From positions 1 through 49,156 of the forward strand of contig JAGNHS010000018.1 in the NCBI GenBank assembly GCA_018001635.1: a stretch of 49,156 nucleotides of DNA. The letters run 5' to 3'. The position numbers were made by a program, and so were the translations under genes. Within the stretch, counting starts at the first letter, position 1, and every line of letters begins with the position of its first letter. Source of the DNA: Pseudomonadota bacterium. Its GTDB lineage: Bacteria; Bdellovibrionota; UBA2428. The notes under the pieces are model-generated. The model worked only from the letters and a program-made list of their open reading frames with translations. It ran no database searches and was not told where the DNA came from. Shown piece by piece: positions 1 to 7,937 of this stretch.

Positions 1-95
1 GCAGTGAGTGCTTTTGCATGACCCGGTTCAAGTGCATGAAGTGCTCCAAGTGCTAAAGCCGTGGGAAAATAAAATAAATTTAATGCAGCGTCCAT
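1..95 (-). CDS. Nickel/cobalt exporter, NicO/RcnA-like family (partial, N-terminus only)
   Basis: This is the first 31 codons of a gene that reads leftward off the window. The start ATG is the complement of 93-95, and an in-frame TAA at 99-101 just upstream leaves no longer start. The translation begins MDAALNLFYFPTALALG and continues with ALHALEPGHAKALT. The LHAL-x-PGH-x-K signature in a first membrane segment is typical of NicO-type (HoxN/RcnA-like) nickel/cobalt efflux proteins, where the histidines lie in the metal path. No strong ribosome site is visible; AAAGA precedes the ATG. The opposite frame over this stretch is a shadow. Family assignment is from one motif only; a related sulfite or urease-accessory type transporter is possible. 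Confidence 0.72.
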   Translation of the reverse strand, partial: MDAALNLFYFPTALALGALHALEPGHAKALT

Positions 96-117
96 TCTTT
101 AAGTATTCTTATTCCTT

Positions 118-136
118 ATGTCGATTTTGTCGACAT
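118..136. promoter_or_regulatory. Perfect 7-bp inverted repeat upstream of the metal exporter gene
   Basis: ATGTCGA, five bases (TTTTG), then TCGACAT. It lies 23 bp upstream of the exporter start and about 120 bp upstream of the phosphoesterase, so it is in the shared divergent promoter region. The size and symmetry suit a dimeric repressor operator, for example for a metal sensor. That role is inference; a small hairpin is the alternative. Confidence 0.35.
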
Positions 137-256
137 TATTTAAAACTTAAAGACACATTCTTGTTAATTCATAAGGCACATTTGTTAAGTCTTTTCTTTA
201 AATGTCTATTGAGGGATTTTGGATAGGTGTGCTTTTATCTAGGTTCAGGAGCTTCT

Positions 257-1096
257 ATGAAAAAGCATTTCTTAAAACTTCTTTATACTGCGTTTTTAAT
301 ATTAATTACTCATTCAACATTGGCATGGAGTGGGCGACACTTTGACCAATCGATAATCGTGATTTTTGAAAATACAAATTATAGCGATGTTATCAAGGAG
401 CCTTTTTTTGCTAAGCTTGCCAATCAAGGAGCTAATTTTAATAATTTTCTAGCAGAAACTCATCCTTCACAACCGAATTATATAGCTCTCACTTCAGCGT
501 CTCTTCATGGGATATCTACAAATAACATTATAAATTTGAGCGTGAGAAATATGGTCGATTTACTAGAAGAAAAGGGGCTTAGTTGGAAAGCTTATGCTGA
601 AGATTACCCCGGCAATTGTTTTTTAGGGGCCACTTCAAAATATTATGTTCGAAAGCATAATCCTTTTATTAGTTACCTTAATATTTCAAAAAATCCAAAT
701 CGATGTGCCAATATAGTCAATGCAGAGCAGTTTGATTTAGATGCTCAAAGTGGAAAATTACCCCATTATTCTTTTTATATTCCGAACAATAAAAACAATG
801 CTCATGACACAGATATAGCTTTTGCTGATAAATGGTACTCTACTCATTTTTCAAAATATGTTGATGATCCGAAATTTATGCAAAATAAAATATTGATTTC
901 AACTTTTGATGAAAGTGGAGTGAGTGCGCGTAATAAAATTTATACAACTATTGTGGGCCCTTCCGTTAAAAATGAAACTTTTTCAGACGATTTAAATCAT
1001 TATAGTCTTATTAAAATGTTTGAAGATAACTGGGATTTGGGTAATCTTGGAAAAGAAGATCTTAGGGCTAAGCCTATTCCTAATATTTGGAGATAG
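257..1096 (+). CDS. Exported phosphoesterase (acid phosphatase / phospholipase C superfamily, PF04185-like)
   Basis: A 279-residue protein. The start is set at 257, preceded by AGGAGC with good spacing; an in-frame upstream start at 227 would put extra residues ahead of a clear signal peptide. The signal peptide starts MKKHFLKLL, has a hydrophobic core, and is probably cut after STLA. Mature-domain motifs fit the alkaline-phosphatase-fold phosphoesterases: IIVIFENTNYSDV near the N-terminus, then AETHPSQPNYIALTSAS with the metal/nucleophile region, a NAHDTDIAFADKW stretch and ISTFDES, which resembles the metal-binding TWDE motif. Relatives hydrolyse phosphomonoesters or phospholipids in the periplasm or outside the cell. 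Substrate cannot be read from sequence. It appears monocistronic. Confidence 0.78.
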   Translation: MKKHFLKLLYTAFLILITHSTLAWSGRHFDQSIIVIFENTNYSDVIKEPFFAKLANQGANFNNFLAETHPSQPNYIALTSASLHGISTNNIINLSVRNMVDLLEEKGLSWKAYAEDYPGNCFLGATSKYYVRKHNPFISYLNISKNPNRCANIVNAEQFDLDAQSGKLPHYSFYIPNNKNNAHDTDIAFADKWYSTHFSKYVDDPKFMQNKILISTFDESGVSARNKIYTTIVGPSVKNETFSDDLNHYSLIKMFEDNWDLGNLGKEDLRAKPIPNIWR

Positions 1097-1199
1097 TGGC
1101 ATTTTCTCCGTCTCCTAATTGACGTAGTATCCTGTAATTATTGGGTTTTTATTTTTTTTATTTCGCTAATTTTTAAACGATTTCTTCCGAAAAGTGAGA

Positions 1200-3206
1200 A
1201 TGAAGCACAGCGCAGAAAAATCGAATGCCTCTTTGTTTAAAAAGTTAAGTCTTATCTTTGGAATAGGCGCCTTACTGAGTGTTTTGTGGGTGGCCAAATA
1301 TTACAGAGATCTTTCTACATTGAAAAATGAATATCTAGCTAAATCAAAAGTCGAAGAAGAAAGAGTTCGGCAAAAGCTCAATGAAAAATTAGGTTACGTG
1401 TATCAAGCTGTTAGGACAATGTCGCTCGTTCCTGGAGTTAGAAAAATCAAGAGAAGTGGAAGCAATTTTGATGAAGATGCTAAAATGACAATTCAGCAAC
1501 TTTATAATAATGCTTTTCTGAATATTAAAGTTTCTGAAATATATCTTTTACCTCGAAGTTTGGATCCCGATAAAATTGATCCCAAGACACAAAAGGGTGA
1601 AGAACCTATTGTAACTTTTGATGAGCTTATTACCTCTAGTTCATCACATAAAGATGAGACTCAAGTCGAAGAGAGGGCTCCTGAAATTGAGGAATTAGAA
1701 ATCGAAGAATATCGATTGATGAAAGTGCAACTTGAAACTTTGGCTCAAAAATATCCTACAAATAAAAGCTTTAAAGATTTAGAAATTCCTATGCTTTCTG
1801 GTCCAGAAGTTGTCACTTGTGATAATTCGGAGTTTACAGTGGCTGAGTTAGAAAAACACGACGACACAAATAGAAAGGGAATCGTGTTTACAGTTCCTGT
1901 GTATGATATGGAAGGTAAATTTGCGGGCGGAGTGAGTGCAGTTTTAAGATCTAATGTGATTCGATCATTAATTCCTAAGGGATCCTATGGAATCGTCAAT
2001 CAAACACATTCTTTTGTGGCGGTGTCTGAAGCGAGTGAAACTTGGAATGCTTCGCTTGAACATTTTTCAAAGGGCTCAAAGAATCCAAATCTAATTTATA
2101 GTCAAATTGAGACACTGGATTTTCCTGATAACAATGTGTGGCAACTTTGGTCTGCAAAGTCAGATGACGAATTTTGGAGTTCAGAACAAGTTTTAGGTTT
2201 GAAAAAAGTATTTTGGGGAACACTTCTTTTTTTATGGCTCTTAACTTTTGGATTGATGTGGCAAAGCAAAAGAGATTTTGCAACTCTTTCAAGAATAATG
2301 AAGTCTACTTATGAATTGTCAGGTCAATTATCAAATTTATTGACTAGCATAAGTGATTTAGACGCCTCTTCGAAATCAATATCTACGTCTTCTCAGAGTC
2401 AGGCTGCAGCCATTCAAGAGAGTGCGCAAAGTATGGAGGAAATAACGGCCATGGTGAGCCAGAGTTCTTCCGGTGCTGAAGCGGCCTTAGGATTGGCGGA
2501 AGAAGGTAAATCTAGCTCTGTAGAGGGTAAAGATGTAGTGACTCAGCTTCAATCTGCGATGAGAGATATTGAATCAACGCAATCTGAGATAGAGAAAATT
2601 GCTCAAGTTATGAATGATATCAATTCTAAAACATCAGCCATAAATGACATTGTTTTTCAAACACGTTTATTAGCTTTTAATGCCAGTATAGAATCGGCAC
2701 GGGCAGGAGTGCATGGAAAAGGTTTTTCAGTTGTTGCGGAAGAAGTTGGAAAATTAGCGGCGCAATCAGGAAAGGCTGCGACAGAAATTTCTACTCTTGT
2801 AAAAGATTCTTTAAGTGTTGTTCAAGATACGATGAGTACTTCTTCGGATAGAATCCGAAAGGGTCGTGAACTTTCAGAAAAATGCCACGAATCATTTCAG
2901 AAAATGATGGATGGTTTGAATGAGATTGGTTCTTCAGTGAATTCTGTAACATCGGCTTCGAGAGAGCAAGTGGCTGGTATAAAGCAAACCAATATTGCCA
3001 TTCAGGAAATGGATAAAGTCACTCAGCGAAATGCTAATATCGCTCACGACATCGAAGTTAAGGTCGACAATTTAAAAAAAGTTGCTGAAATTATTGAACT
3101 CAATATTCAGGAATTACTTGGAAATAAGGTCCCTGAAAAGTCGAGTTCAGATTTGCCTACAAGCCTGATTTCAAGTCCCAGAGGCGAATTTAAAAAAGCC
3201 GCTTAA
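1200..3206 (+). CDS. Methyl-accepting chemotaxis protein
   Basis: About 668 residues. I prefer the ATG at 1200, with GAAAAG five bases upstream; a GTG at 1194 in the same frame is possible. There is one membrane segment near residues 18-36, a charged periplasmic sensor of about 300 residues that I do not recognise, and a second segment near 340-360 ([19 protein letters not shown]). A long coiled-coil signalling domain follows. The hairpin tip reads [19 protein letters not shown] then [20 protein letters not shown]. This is the MCP consensus, except that the usual QTNLLALNA reads QTRLLAFNA. No clear HAMP domain is visible between the second membrane segment and the coiled coil. The gene ends two bases from the convergent carboxypeptidase gene. 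Role: transmembrane chemoreceptor acting on a CheA/CheW complex not encoded here. Confidence 0.9.
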   Translation: MKHSAEKSNASLFKKLSLIFGIGALLSVLWVAKYYRDLSTLKNEYLAKSKVEEERVRQKLNEKLGYVYQAVRTMSLVPGVRKIKRSGSNFDEDAKMTIQQLYNNAFLNIKVSEIYLLPRSLDPDKIDPKTQKGEEPIVTFDELITSSSSHKDETQVEERAPEIEELEIEEYRLMKVQLETLAQKYPTNKSFKDLEIPMLSGPEVVTCDNSEFTVAELEKHDDTNRKGIVFTVPVYDMEGKFAGGVSAVLRSNVIRSLIPKGSYGIVNQTHSFVAVSEASETWNASLEHFSKGSKNPNLIYSQIETLDFPDNNVWQLWSAKSDDEFWSSEQVLGLKKVFWGTLLFLWLLTFGLMWQSKRDFATLSRIMKSTYELSGQLSNLLTSISDLDASSKSISTSSQSQAAAIQESAQSMEEITAMVSQSSSGAEAALGLAEEGKSSSVEGKDVVTQLQSAMRDIESTQSEIEKIAQVMNDINSKTSAINDIVFQTRLLAFNASIESARAGVHGKGFSVVAEEVGKLAAQSGKAATEISTLVKDSLSVVQDTMSTSSDRIRKGRELSEKCHESFQKMMDGLNEIGSSVNSVTSASREQVAGIKQTNIAIQEMDKVTQRNANIAHDIEVKVDNLKKVAEIIELNIQELLGNKVPEKSSSDLPTSLISSPRGEFKKAA

Positions 3207-3208
3207 TT

Positions 3209-4621
3209 TCAATGAATCTCTGAAAACCAATTCGCTAATAGAGTGTCTCTATAGGCTTTGGTTTCGCTATCCCATTTGTCGAGATGATCTAAGGCTTCTT
3301 GGTATCTGGGGCTTTCTGGTCCTTCGTTGAGTATCTCTCTGTATTCAGGATGGTTCATTATTATGACGGCAATATAGTGTTTATTGTTGGGTCCTTCTAA
3401 AATTCCGGCTATTCCTCTGACGTAGGAGAGATAGCCAGTTTTTTGGTAAAAGACTTTGCCTTCGTAGTCTTTCTTTACGAAGTACTTATAATAATCTTTT
3501 CCTGAGAATTTTTTTAAAGCGGTAGTTTTAAGAAATTCGCTGAAAAGCTTGGCCGAAATTTTATTTAAAGGACTGAGTCCCGAGCAGCGATCCAATTCAA
3601 TTTCGTTTTTATTCACATTAATATGAAGAGTGTTGAGTAAGTAATTTTGTAAATTCTCAGCGTTATTTTTTAAAGTTCCTTCAAAGCTTTTCGCACAAAG
3701 TAGTTCTATAGCTAAATTGTCACTCCTATATAAAATATCAGCTAAAGATTCAGAGATTGGGGGGCTCGTAATGTCCATGGCTAATTTTGAGTTTTGAGGA
3801 TTTGATTCGATAGGATTGCCGAGTTTGAGAGATTGGCTCATGGCTTCGATTAAGCTATTACCGGCGTTTTTAAGGGGGATAATTTCAGAAATTTTTCTTT
3901 TAGATTTTAAACTAAGATCATTCCACTTTTCATGGTCTATTTGCCAGGTATCGCTGAGCTCGGTTTTACTGAGGGGACTCAGTAGCTCCTTTTGAGGGCT
4001 TTCATTCCAGATAAGATTCGTTGAGGGAAAGAAATGATTAAATAAGGTGTCTGAAGATTCTTTGTAGCTAAGTTCAAGGAGATTTTCTTTAATAGAAAGT
4101 GCAGAAACTCCTGGATTGTAAGTGTGATAGGGGTCAAAGTATTTTGAGATAACCGATTCATTATCAAAAAAGTAAGGTGCGTAGTTTAACTGAGATTTTG
4201 TAGCTGAGTTTTTTATTTTTTGAAGTATAGAATCTAGCGAGCTGAGTTTTAGCAGGGGGTCGCCTCCGCTCTCAATAATCCACTCATTGGGGTTTTCGAA
4301 GAGTTTAGTATGGAATTTATAGCTCTCTCCGAGAATGTCGAGAGCGGCATAGCTACTTAGTATTTTAGTCACCGAGGCAGGAATGAGGACGCTATTGGGA
4401 TCTTTTTCGTGAAGAATTTGGGTGCTTTCAAGCTCCGTAAATTGATATGAAACAACGGTTCCCGCTGGAAGACTGAGCTTGGAGGCCTTGGTTGTTTGGA
4501 CCTGGCTCAGAACATCTAGTTCTTCAATCCTATTAAATTGAAAGAGTTCTTTAGTGTGAGGCTTTTCTGTACAAAAGCTTAAAAAAATAAACGGTAAAAA
4601 CTTTTTAAGGTAGGCTCTCAT
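3209..4621 (-). CDS. dacB: D-alanyl-D-alanine carboxypeptidase/endopeptidase, PBP4 (peptidase S13)
   Basis: A 470-residue exported penicillin-binding protein. All three active-site motifs are present: SVTK (Ser83 nucleophile, Lys86), SDN (300-302) and KTG (394-396). The insertion between the first two motifs and the length are typical of the S13/PBP4 class. These enzymes trim terminal D-Ala or cut peptide cross-links in periplasmic peptidoglycan. The N-terminus is a hydrophobic signal sequence ending near LSFC; the residue before Cys is Phe, so lipidation is doubtful. The start at 4621 is close behind a good promoter. It is convergent with the chemoreceptor gene and apparently monocistronic. 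Confidence 0.88.
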   Translation of the reverse strand: MRAYLKKFLPFIFLSFCTEKPHTKELFQFNRIEELDVLSQVQTTKASKLSLPAGTVVSYQFTELESTQILHEKDPNSVLIPASVTKILSSYAALDILGESYKFHTKLFENPNEWIIESGGDPLLKLSSLDSILQKIKNSATKSQLNYAPYFFDNESVISKYFDPYHTYNPGVSALSIKENLLELSYKESSDTLFNHFFPSTNLIWNESPQKELLSPLSKTELSDTWQIDHEKWNDLSLKSKRKISEIIPLKNAGNSLIEAMSQSLKLGNPIESNPQNSKLAMDITSPPISESLADILYRSDNLAIELLCAKSFEGTLKNNAENLQNYLLNTLHINVNKNEIELDRCSGLSPLNKISAKLFSEFLKTTALKKFSGKDYYKYFVKKDYEGKVFYQKTGYLSYVRGIAGILEGPNNKHYIAVIIMNHPEYREILNEGPESPRYQEALDHLDKWDSETKAYRDTLLANWFSEIH

Positions 4622-4637
4622 ATATAGATTGTGACAC

Positions 4638-4666
4638 TATATAATTTCATTATCTAGATTTGTAAA
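4638..4666 (-). promoter_or_regulatory. Sigma-70-like promoter for dacB
   Basis: On the minus strand TTTACA (complement of 4661-4666) and TATATA (4638-4643) are separated by exactly 17 bases. The predicted transcript would start only about 10-15 bases before the dacB ATG, so the leader is short. Prediction from consensus only. Confidence 0.4.
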
Positions 4667-4737
4667 AATATTTGAAGTTCTCCCTTTAAAGCTTTGCAAA
4701 TAAGAGTCTAAGAATTTAAAGAATATGCTGAGGCTTT

Positions 4738-5412
4738 ATGGAGAAGAGGCGTTTGAGAGTTTATTTAATCCCTTTATTATTGAGTATGGCAGCTTGTAAT
4801 TTGCAGCAAGATTCTCGTGGCTCCACTGATGCAGCTATTGTAGAAGATTTTTCACCAGATTCCCTTTACTTTTTTGTTAAAAGTCGGCGAATTGAAAAAA
4901 TTGAAGATTTTTTAAATCATCCCGATTTACCACAAGCTTACCGTGAGAATTTTCTTCCTTTAAAAGATGCCATCACTTTGCAGCCAGCGGCCTTAGATTG
5001 TCCAAGAGTTCTTTCCTACGGACAAAGTTCCTCTTTAGTCTTTTCTTTTAATTGTGGTGAACTCTCCTCTGATGAAGAGCCTGGTCAGCCGAATAATCAT
5101 TTGGAAATGGTTTTTCATAATAAAGAAATTTCCCAAGCCCAAACTTATTCTTTAAACTTTGCCAGTCATGCTGTAGAGCTCCATGGACCAAATCCTGAAT
5201 TGTGTATGGAATGTCATACTGAAAATGATAAGCCGCATATTCGTGGATTAAATAAACAAGCGTTTAATGATCAAGAATGGGCGGCGTTCCGGGAACTTGT
5301 CAGAAGCTCTTCTAAAAACCCTAGATATATTCGTTATCGAAGTTTCAATTGGGAACAGGAAAACACATTTTCTCGATTGGGAGATTTTATTCAAAAAGAG
5401 TGGGGTCGCTAA
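4738..5412 (+). CDS. Monoheme c-type cytochrome-like lipoprotein
   Basis: A 224-residue protein with a basic start, a hydrophobic segment and a lipobox (SMAAC), so the mature N-terminal Cys is probably lipidated. A single CMECH motif near residue 156 is a CxxCH heme c site; the context HGPNPELCMECHTENDKPHIRG is read here in two pieces: HGPNPEL, then CMECHTEND followed by a His. A second Cys pair earlier (DCPRV, FNCGEL) could form a disulfide. No known cytochrome family is recognised from the rest. It is probably a periplasm-facing electron carrier or a heme-binding sensor. It is divergent from dacB, and its stop is four bases from the end of the convergent cheX gene. Function beyond heme attachment is unknown. 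Confidence 0.65.
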   Translation: MEKRRLRVYLIPLLLSMAACNLQQDSRGSTDAAIVEDFSPDSLYFFVKSRRIEKIEDFLNHPDLPQAYRENFLPLKDAITLQPAALDCPRVLSYGQSSSLVFSFNCGELSSDEEPGQPNNHLEMVFHNKEISQAQTYSLNFASHAVELHGPNPELCMECHTENDKPHIRGLNKQAFNDQEWAAFRELVRSSSKNPRYIRYRSFNWEQENTFSRLGDFIQKEWGR

Positions 5413-5416
5413 GCGC

Positions 5417-5899
5417 TTAATCGCCTTCAGTGGTGATTTCTATGTGAAAAATACCATTTTCAGTTTCAAATGGAAGAATAATTGTTTTTTCTTTACTGAG
5501 TGTTCTTGTTTTTAATTTCTCACCACGAATAATTGTGGGAATTGCCATATCAACTTTATAGCCTTGATCAATTAAAACTCTTTTAGCTTGTCCGTAAATA
5601 ATGTTGAGCAATTCTGCAGCGCCATCTTCAAGTTCAGTTGTGAGTTCTTTAAATTCCTCGCCTAGCATTTTACTCATAATTCCTAAGAATACTTTTTCAG
5701 GGTAGCAAAGCGAAATAGATCCGCAGAAAGATGCGCTATTGAGTGTGATGACACTAGCTATTTGAAAATCTAATTCTTTACCTTCACCTTTAAAAAAGGG
5801 CTTATGTGATTTTGCTTCAGTGTGACATTGAACTTTGAGAGTTGTCATAGTGCCTTGGATGAAAGGTTTGAAGAAATTGACATCATTAAATTTAGACAT
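5417..5899 (-). CDS. cheX: CheX-family chemotaxis phosphatase
   Basis: A 160-residue single-domain protein. It carries the CheX/CheC-type catalytic signature E-x-x-N within DGAAELLNIIYGQAK (Glu96, Asn99). CheX proteins dephosphorylate CheY-P in the cytoplasm and so end a chemotaxis signal. The gene is divergent from a cheY gene whose product is the obvious partner. No convincing Shine-Dalgarno precedes the ATG (A-rich leader). It is convergent with the lipoprotein gene, with a four-base gap. Confidence 0.8.
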   Translation of the reverse strand: MSKFNDVNFFKPFIQGTMTTLKVQCHTEAKSHKPFFKGEGKELDFQIASVITLNSASFCGSISLCYPEKVFLGIMSKMLGEEFKELTTELEDGAAELLNIIYGQAKRVLIDQGYKVDMAIPTIIRGEKLKTRTLSKEKTIILPFETENGIFHIEITTEGD

Positions 5900-6068
5900 A
5901 TTTTTTTATTATTAGGCTAAAAACAGATTAGTGCTATTCATCTTAGTTAATTATTTTTTAGAAGTTGGTATGGCTTGTTAAAGCGTCAGAAAATTTTCTT
6001 TTTTAAGTGGTTCTCAACGGCATAAGACTAATGAATACTATTAAGAGTATTTGAAAAGGAGTTCTTTC

Positions 6069-6467
6069 ATGTTTAATCCCGAAACACATATTTTAGTTGT
6101 CGATGACATGCTCACTATGCGCAAACTCGTTCAAAAATCATGCAAGGAGCTCGGATTTACGACTTTCACAGAAGCTAAAGATGGTGCGGAGGCCTTTAGT
6201 AAGCTTGATGCGGCTTCTCCAGCCAGTGGACTTGTTATTTCGGACTGGAACATGCCAGGAGCTACGGGTTTGGATTTGTTAAAGAGAGTTCGTGCCACTG
6301 AAAAATATAAAACCCTTCCTTTTGTCATGCTCACTGCTGAAGCTGAAAAAACTCAAATTGTTGAAGCTGTTCAGGCGGGTGTTAGTAATTATGTTATTAA
6401 ACCCTTTACAACAGATGTTCTTAAGGAAAAGTTAGAAGCCGTTCATAAAAAAATCAGTGGTGGATGA
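6069..6467 (+). CDS. CheY-like single-domain response regulator
   Basis: 132 residues, essentially one receiver domain. The start is ATG 6069, preceded by AAAAGGAG with a seven-base gap; an earlier in-frame TTG at 6051 would put the Shine-Dalgarno inside the gene. Receiver residues are complete: Asp12/Asp13, phosphoacceptor Asp59 in VISDWNMPG, Thr89 in MLTAEAE and Lys111 in YVIKPF. There is no output domain, so it should act by binding a motor or another protein. It is followed after 11 bases by the HD-GYP gene in the same direction, and cheX lies divergently upstream. It resembles the CheY at 33493. Confidence 0.88.
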   Translation: MFNPETHILVVDDMLTMRKLVQKSCKELGFTTFTEAKDGAEAFSKLDAASPASGLVISDWNMPGATGLDLLKRVRATEKYKTLPFVMLTAEAEKTQIVEAVQAGVSNYVIKPFTTDVLKEKLEAVHKKISGG

Positions 6468-6478
6468 GCCTTTAATGT

Positions 6479-7837
6479 ATGAGTGAAACTTCAAAGCGAG
6501 TCCTAATCTGCGGTTTGCATGAAGATTGGCACCAGCTTGTGAAGAATACCTTTAAGGGATATTTTTTTGATTATCTAAAAAATCCAGATGAGTTTGCTAA
6601 TTTTTTGAATTTGGAGGGATCCACTTTTTACCCTGTCGTATTTGCGGGTGAGACTTCTGGAGTGGTGCCTCAGGAAATGGCCCAAGCCTTTAGAATGCAA
6701 TATCCCGATTCAAAAGTGTTTTATATTTCTGCATCAAGAGAAAATTTCAATAGAGCTTTTTTAATTAAAAACGGATTTAGTGATGCTTTTTTAATGCCTC
6801 TTGATACCGTTATTATGACAAAACGTATTGAGGAGCTTTTCACATTTTTAGAGGCTGGTGATGGGAAAGTTCTCAAGCCCGTTAAAGTCATAGATATGCA
6901 GCCCAATGATCAAATGAACTTTGATGTTTCGGTCTATTTGCCATCCTCAAAACGACATGTGAAGTTTGCGGCGTCTGGAGAATCCCTTGATCAAGATCGA
7001 GTGGATAGACTCTCAAAGTTTAAAGTGAATAACATGTATGTAGATTCTCGAGATATGAATTTGTTTTATCAATATACAGCAGAGAGACTGCGTGCATTGG
7101 GTAAAAACGCTGCGATGGGAGAAACTGAAAAAGTTGAGCGTCTCGAAAATGCTATGAGAGAACTTTTTGTGGGTATTTTTCAAACCGCAGATCATGAGTC
7201 ATCACTACAAGAAGGTAGAGAGATGATGGAGTCCTCTAAACAAATTGTCGACAGTTACATCATGCAAGCTGGGGAGCCTAAAGATTGGTATAAAAATGTA
7301 GTTAACGTTGTGGGCGCGGGGGAGCGGAATCTTTATTCACACAATTCACGAGTTTCCACTTTGGCAGCCTTGTTCTCGATTGCATTGCAAAAGGGAAATG
7401 CTGAAGATATGGCGGTGGCGGGTTTGTTCCATGATTTAGGAATGGGGGAATTGCCTCCAGATTTGCAAAATAAAAGTTATGAAAAAATGACTCCCGATGA
7501 GCAAAGTATGTATCATATTCATCCTTCAGTTTCGGTGAAGCTTTTGAAGATGAAGAAGATTGTGGTTCCTGCGATTGTCTATGAGGCAATAGAACAGCAT
7601 CATGAGACCTTTAATGGAAAAGGATTTCCTAAAGGTATGGTTCCTCCAAAGCTTAAAGTAGAAAGTCAGATATTAGCGATGGCGGATCGCTTTGATGAGT
7701 TAACCTCGCCCGACACCTCAGATGGGCAAGAAGCTCTCAAGCCTCTTGAAGCCATTAAGGCTATGGAAGCCTCCAATCATTATGATCCAACTTTATTGGG
7801 CAAACTCAGAGTCCTTTTCGAAAAAAGCGATTCATAG
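6479..7837 (+). CDS. HD-GYP-type protein with degenerate receiver domain (putative c-di-GMP phosphodiesterase)
   Basis: 452 residues. Residues 1-120 look like a receiver fold (RVLICGLHEDWHQLV at the start, FLMPLD at the end), but the phosphoacceptor region reads VVFAGETSG with no Asp, so it is a pseudo-receiver. A middle region (about 140-200) has the pattern seen in other predicted signalling proteins. The C-terminal HD-GYP domain has HD at 318-319 (GLFHDLGMG), His346/348 (YHIHPS), His374-His375 (EQHHE) and GKGFPKG, where the usual GYP reads GFP. Metal ligands look intact, so hydrolysis of cyclic-di-GMP is likely but not certain. It lies 11 bases after the CheY gene and is probably co-transcribed, which suggests the two act in one motility or second-messenger pathway. 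Confidence 0.82.
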   Translation: MSETSKRVLICGLHEDWHQLVKNTFKGYFFDYLKNPDEFANFLNLEGSTFYPVVFAGETSGVVPQEMAQAFRMQYPDSKVFYISASRENFNRAFLIKNGFSDAFLMPLDTVIMTKRIEELFTFLEAGDGKVLKPVKVIDMQPNDQMNFDVSVYLPSSKRHVKFAASGESLDQDRVDRLSKFKVNNMYVDSRDMNLFYQYTAERLRALGKNAAMGETEKVERLENAMRELFVGIFQTADHESSLQEGREMMESSKQIVDSYIMQAGEPKDWYKNVVNVVGAGERNLYSHNSRVSTLAALFSIALQKGNAEDMAVAGLFHDLGMGELPPDLQNKSYEKMTPDEQSMYHIHPSVSVKLLKMKKIVVPAIVYEAIEQHHETFNGKGFPKGMVPPKLKVESQILAMADRFDELTSPDTSDGQEALKPLEAIKAMEASNHYDPTLLGKLRVLFEKSDS

Positions 7838-7904
7838 CAAAATATCATTTAATCTCATCGAATTTTCAAAGACGATTGCGCATCTCTTAAAGGAGTCATA
7901 AGAT

Positions 7905-7937
7905 ATGTTCTATGGGGGTTTTTGGTTCCCAATATAG
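7905..7937 (+). other. Possible 10-codon leader ORF overlapping the rodA start
   Basis: AAAGGAG (7889-7895) is nine bases from an ATG at 7905, which opens a short frame MFYGGFWFPI and then TAG. The rodA ATG at 7912 is in another frame and sits 16 bases from the same ribosome site. Either rodA starts further down (Met at 7945) or translation is coupled through this tiny frame. Speculative. Confidence 0.25.

Noticed and set aside
8..226. 72-codon plus-strand open frame at the left edge
   Set aside because: Low-complexity translation with no motif; it lies opposite the NicO-type N-terminus, whose minus-strand frame carries the LHALEPGH motif. Treated as a shadow.
5267..5515. 82-codon frame overlapping the heme lipoprotein end
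   Set aside because: Overlaps two well-supported genes (the lipoprotein and cheX) in other frames and has no family feature.
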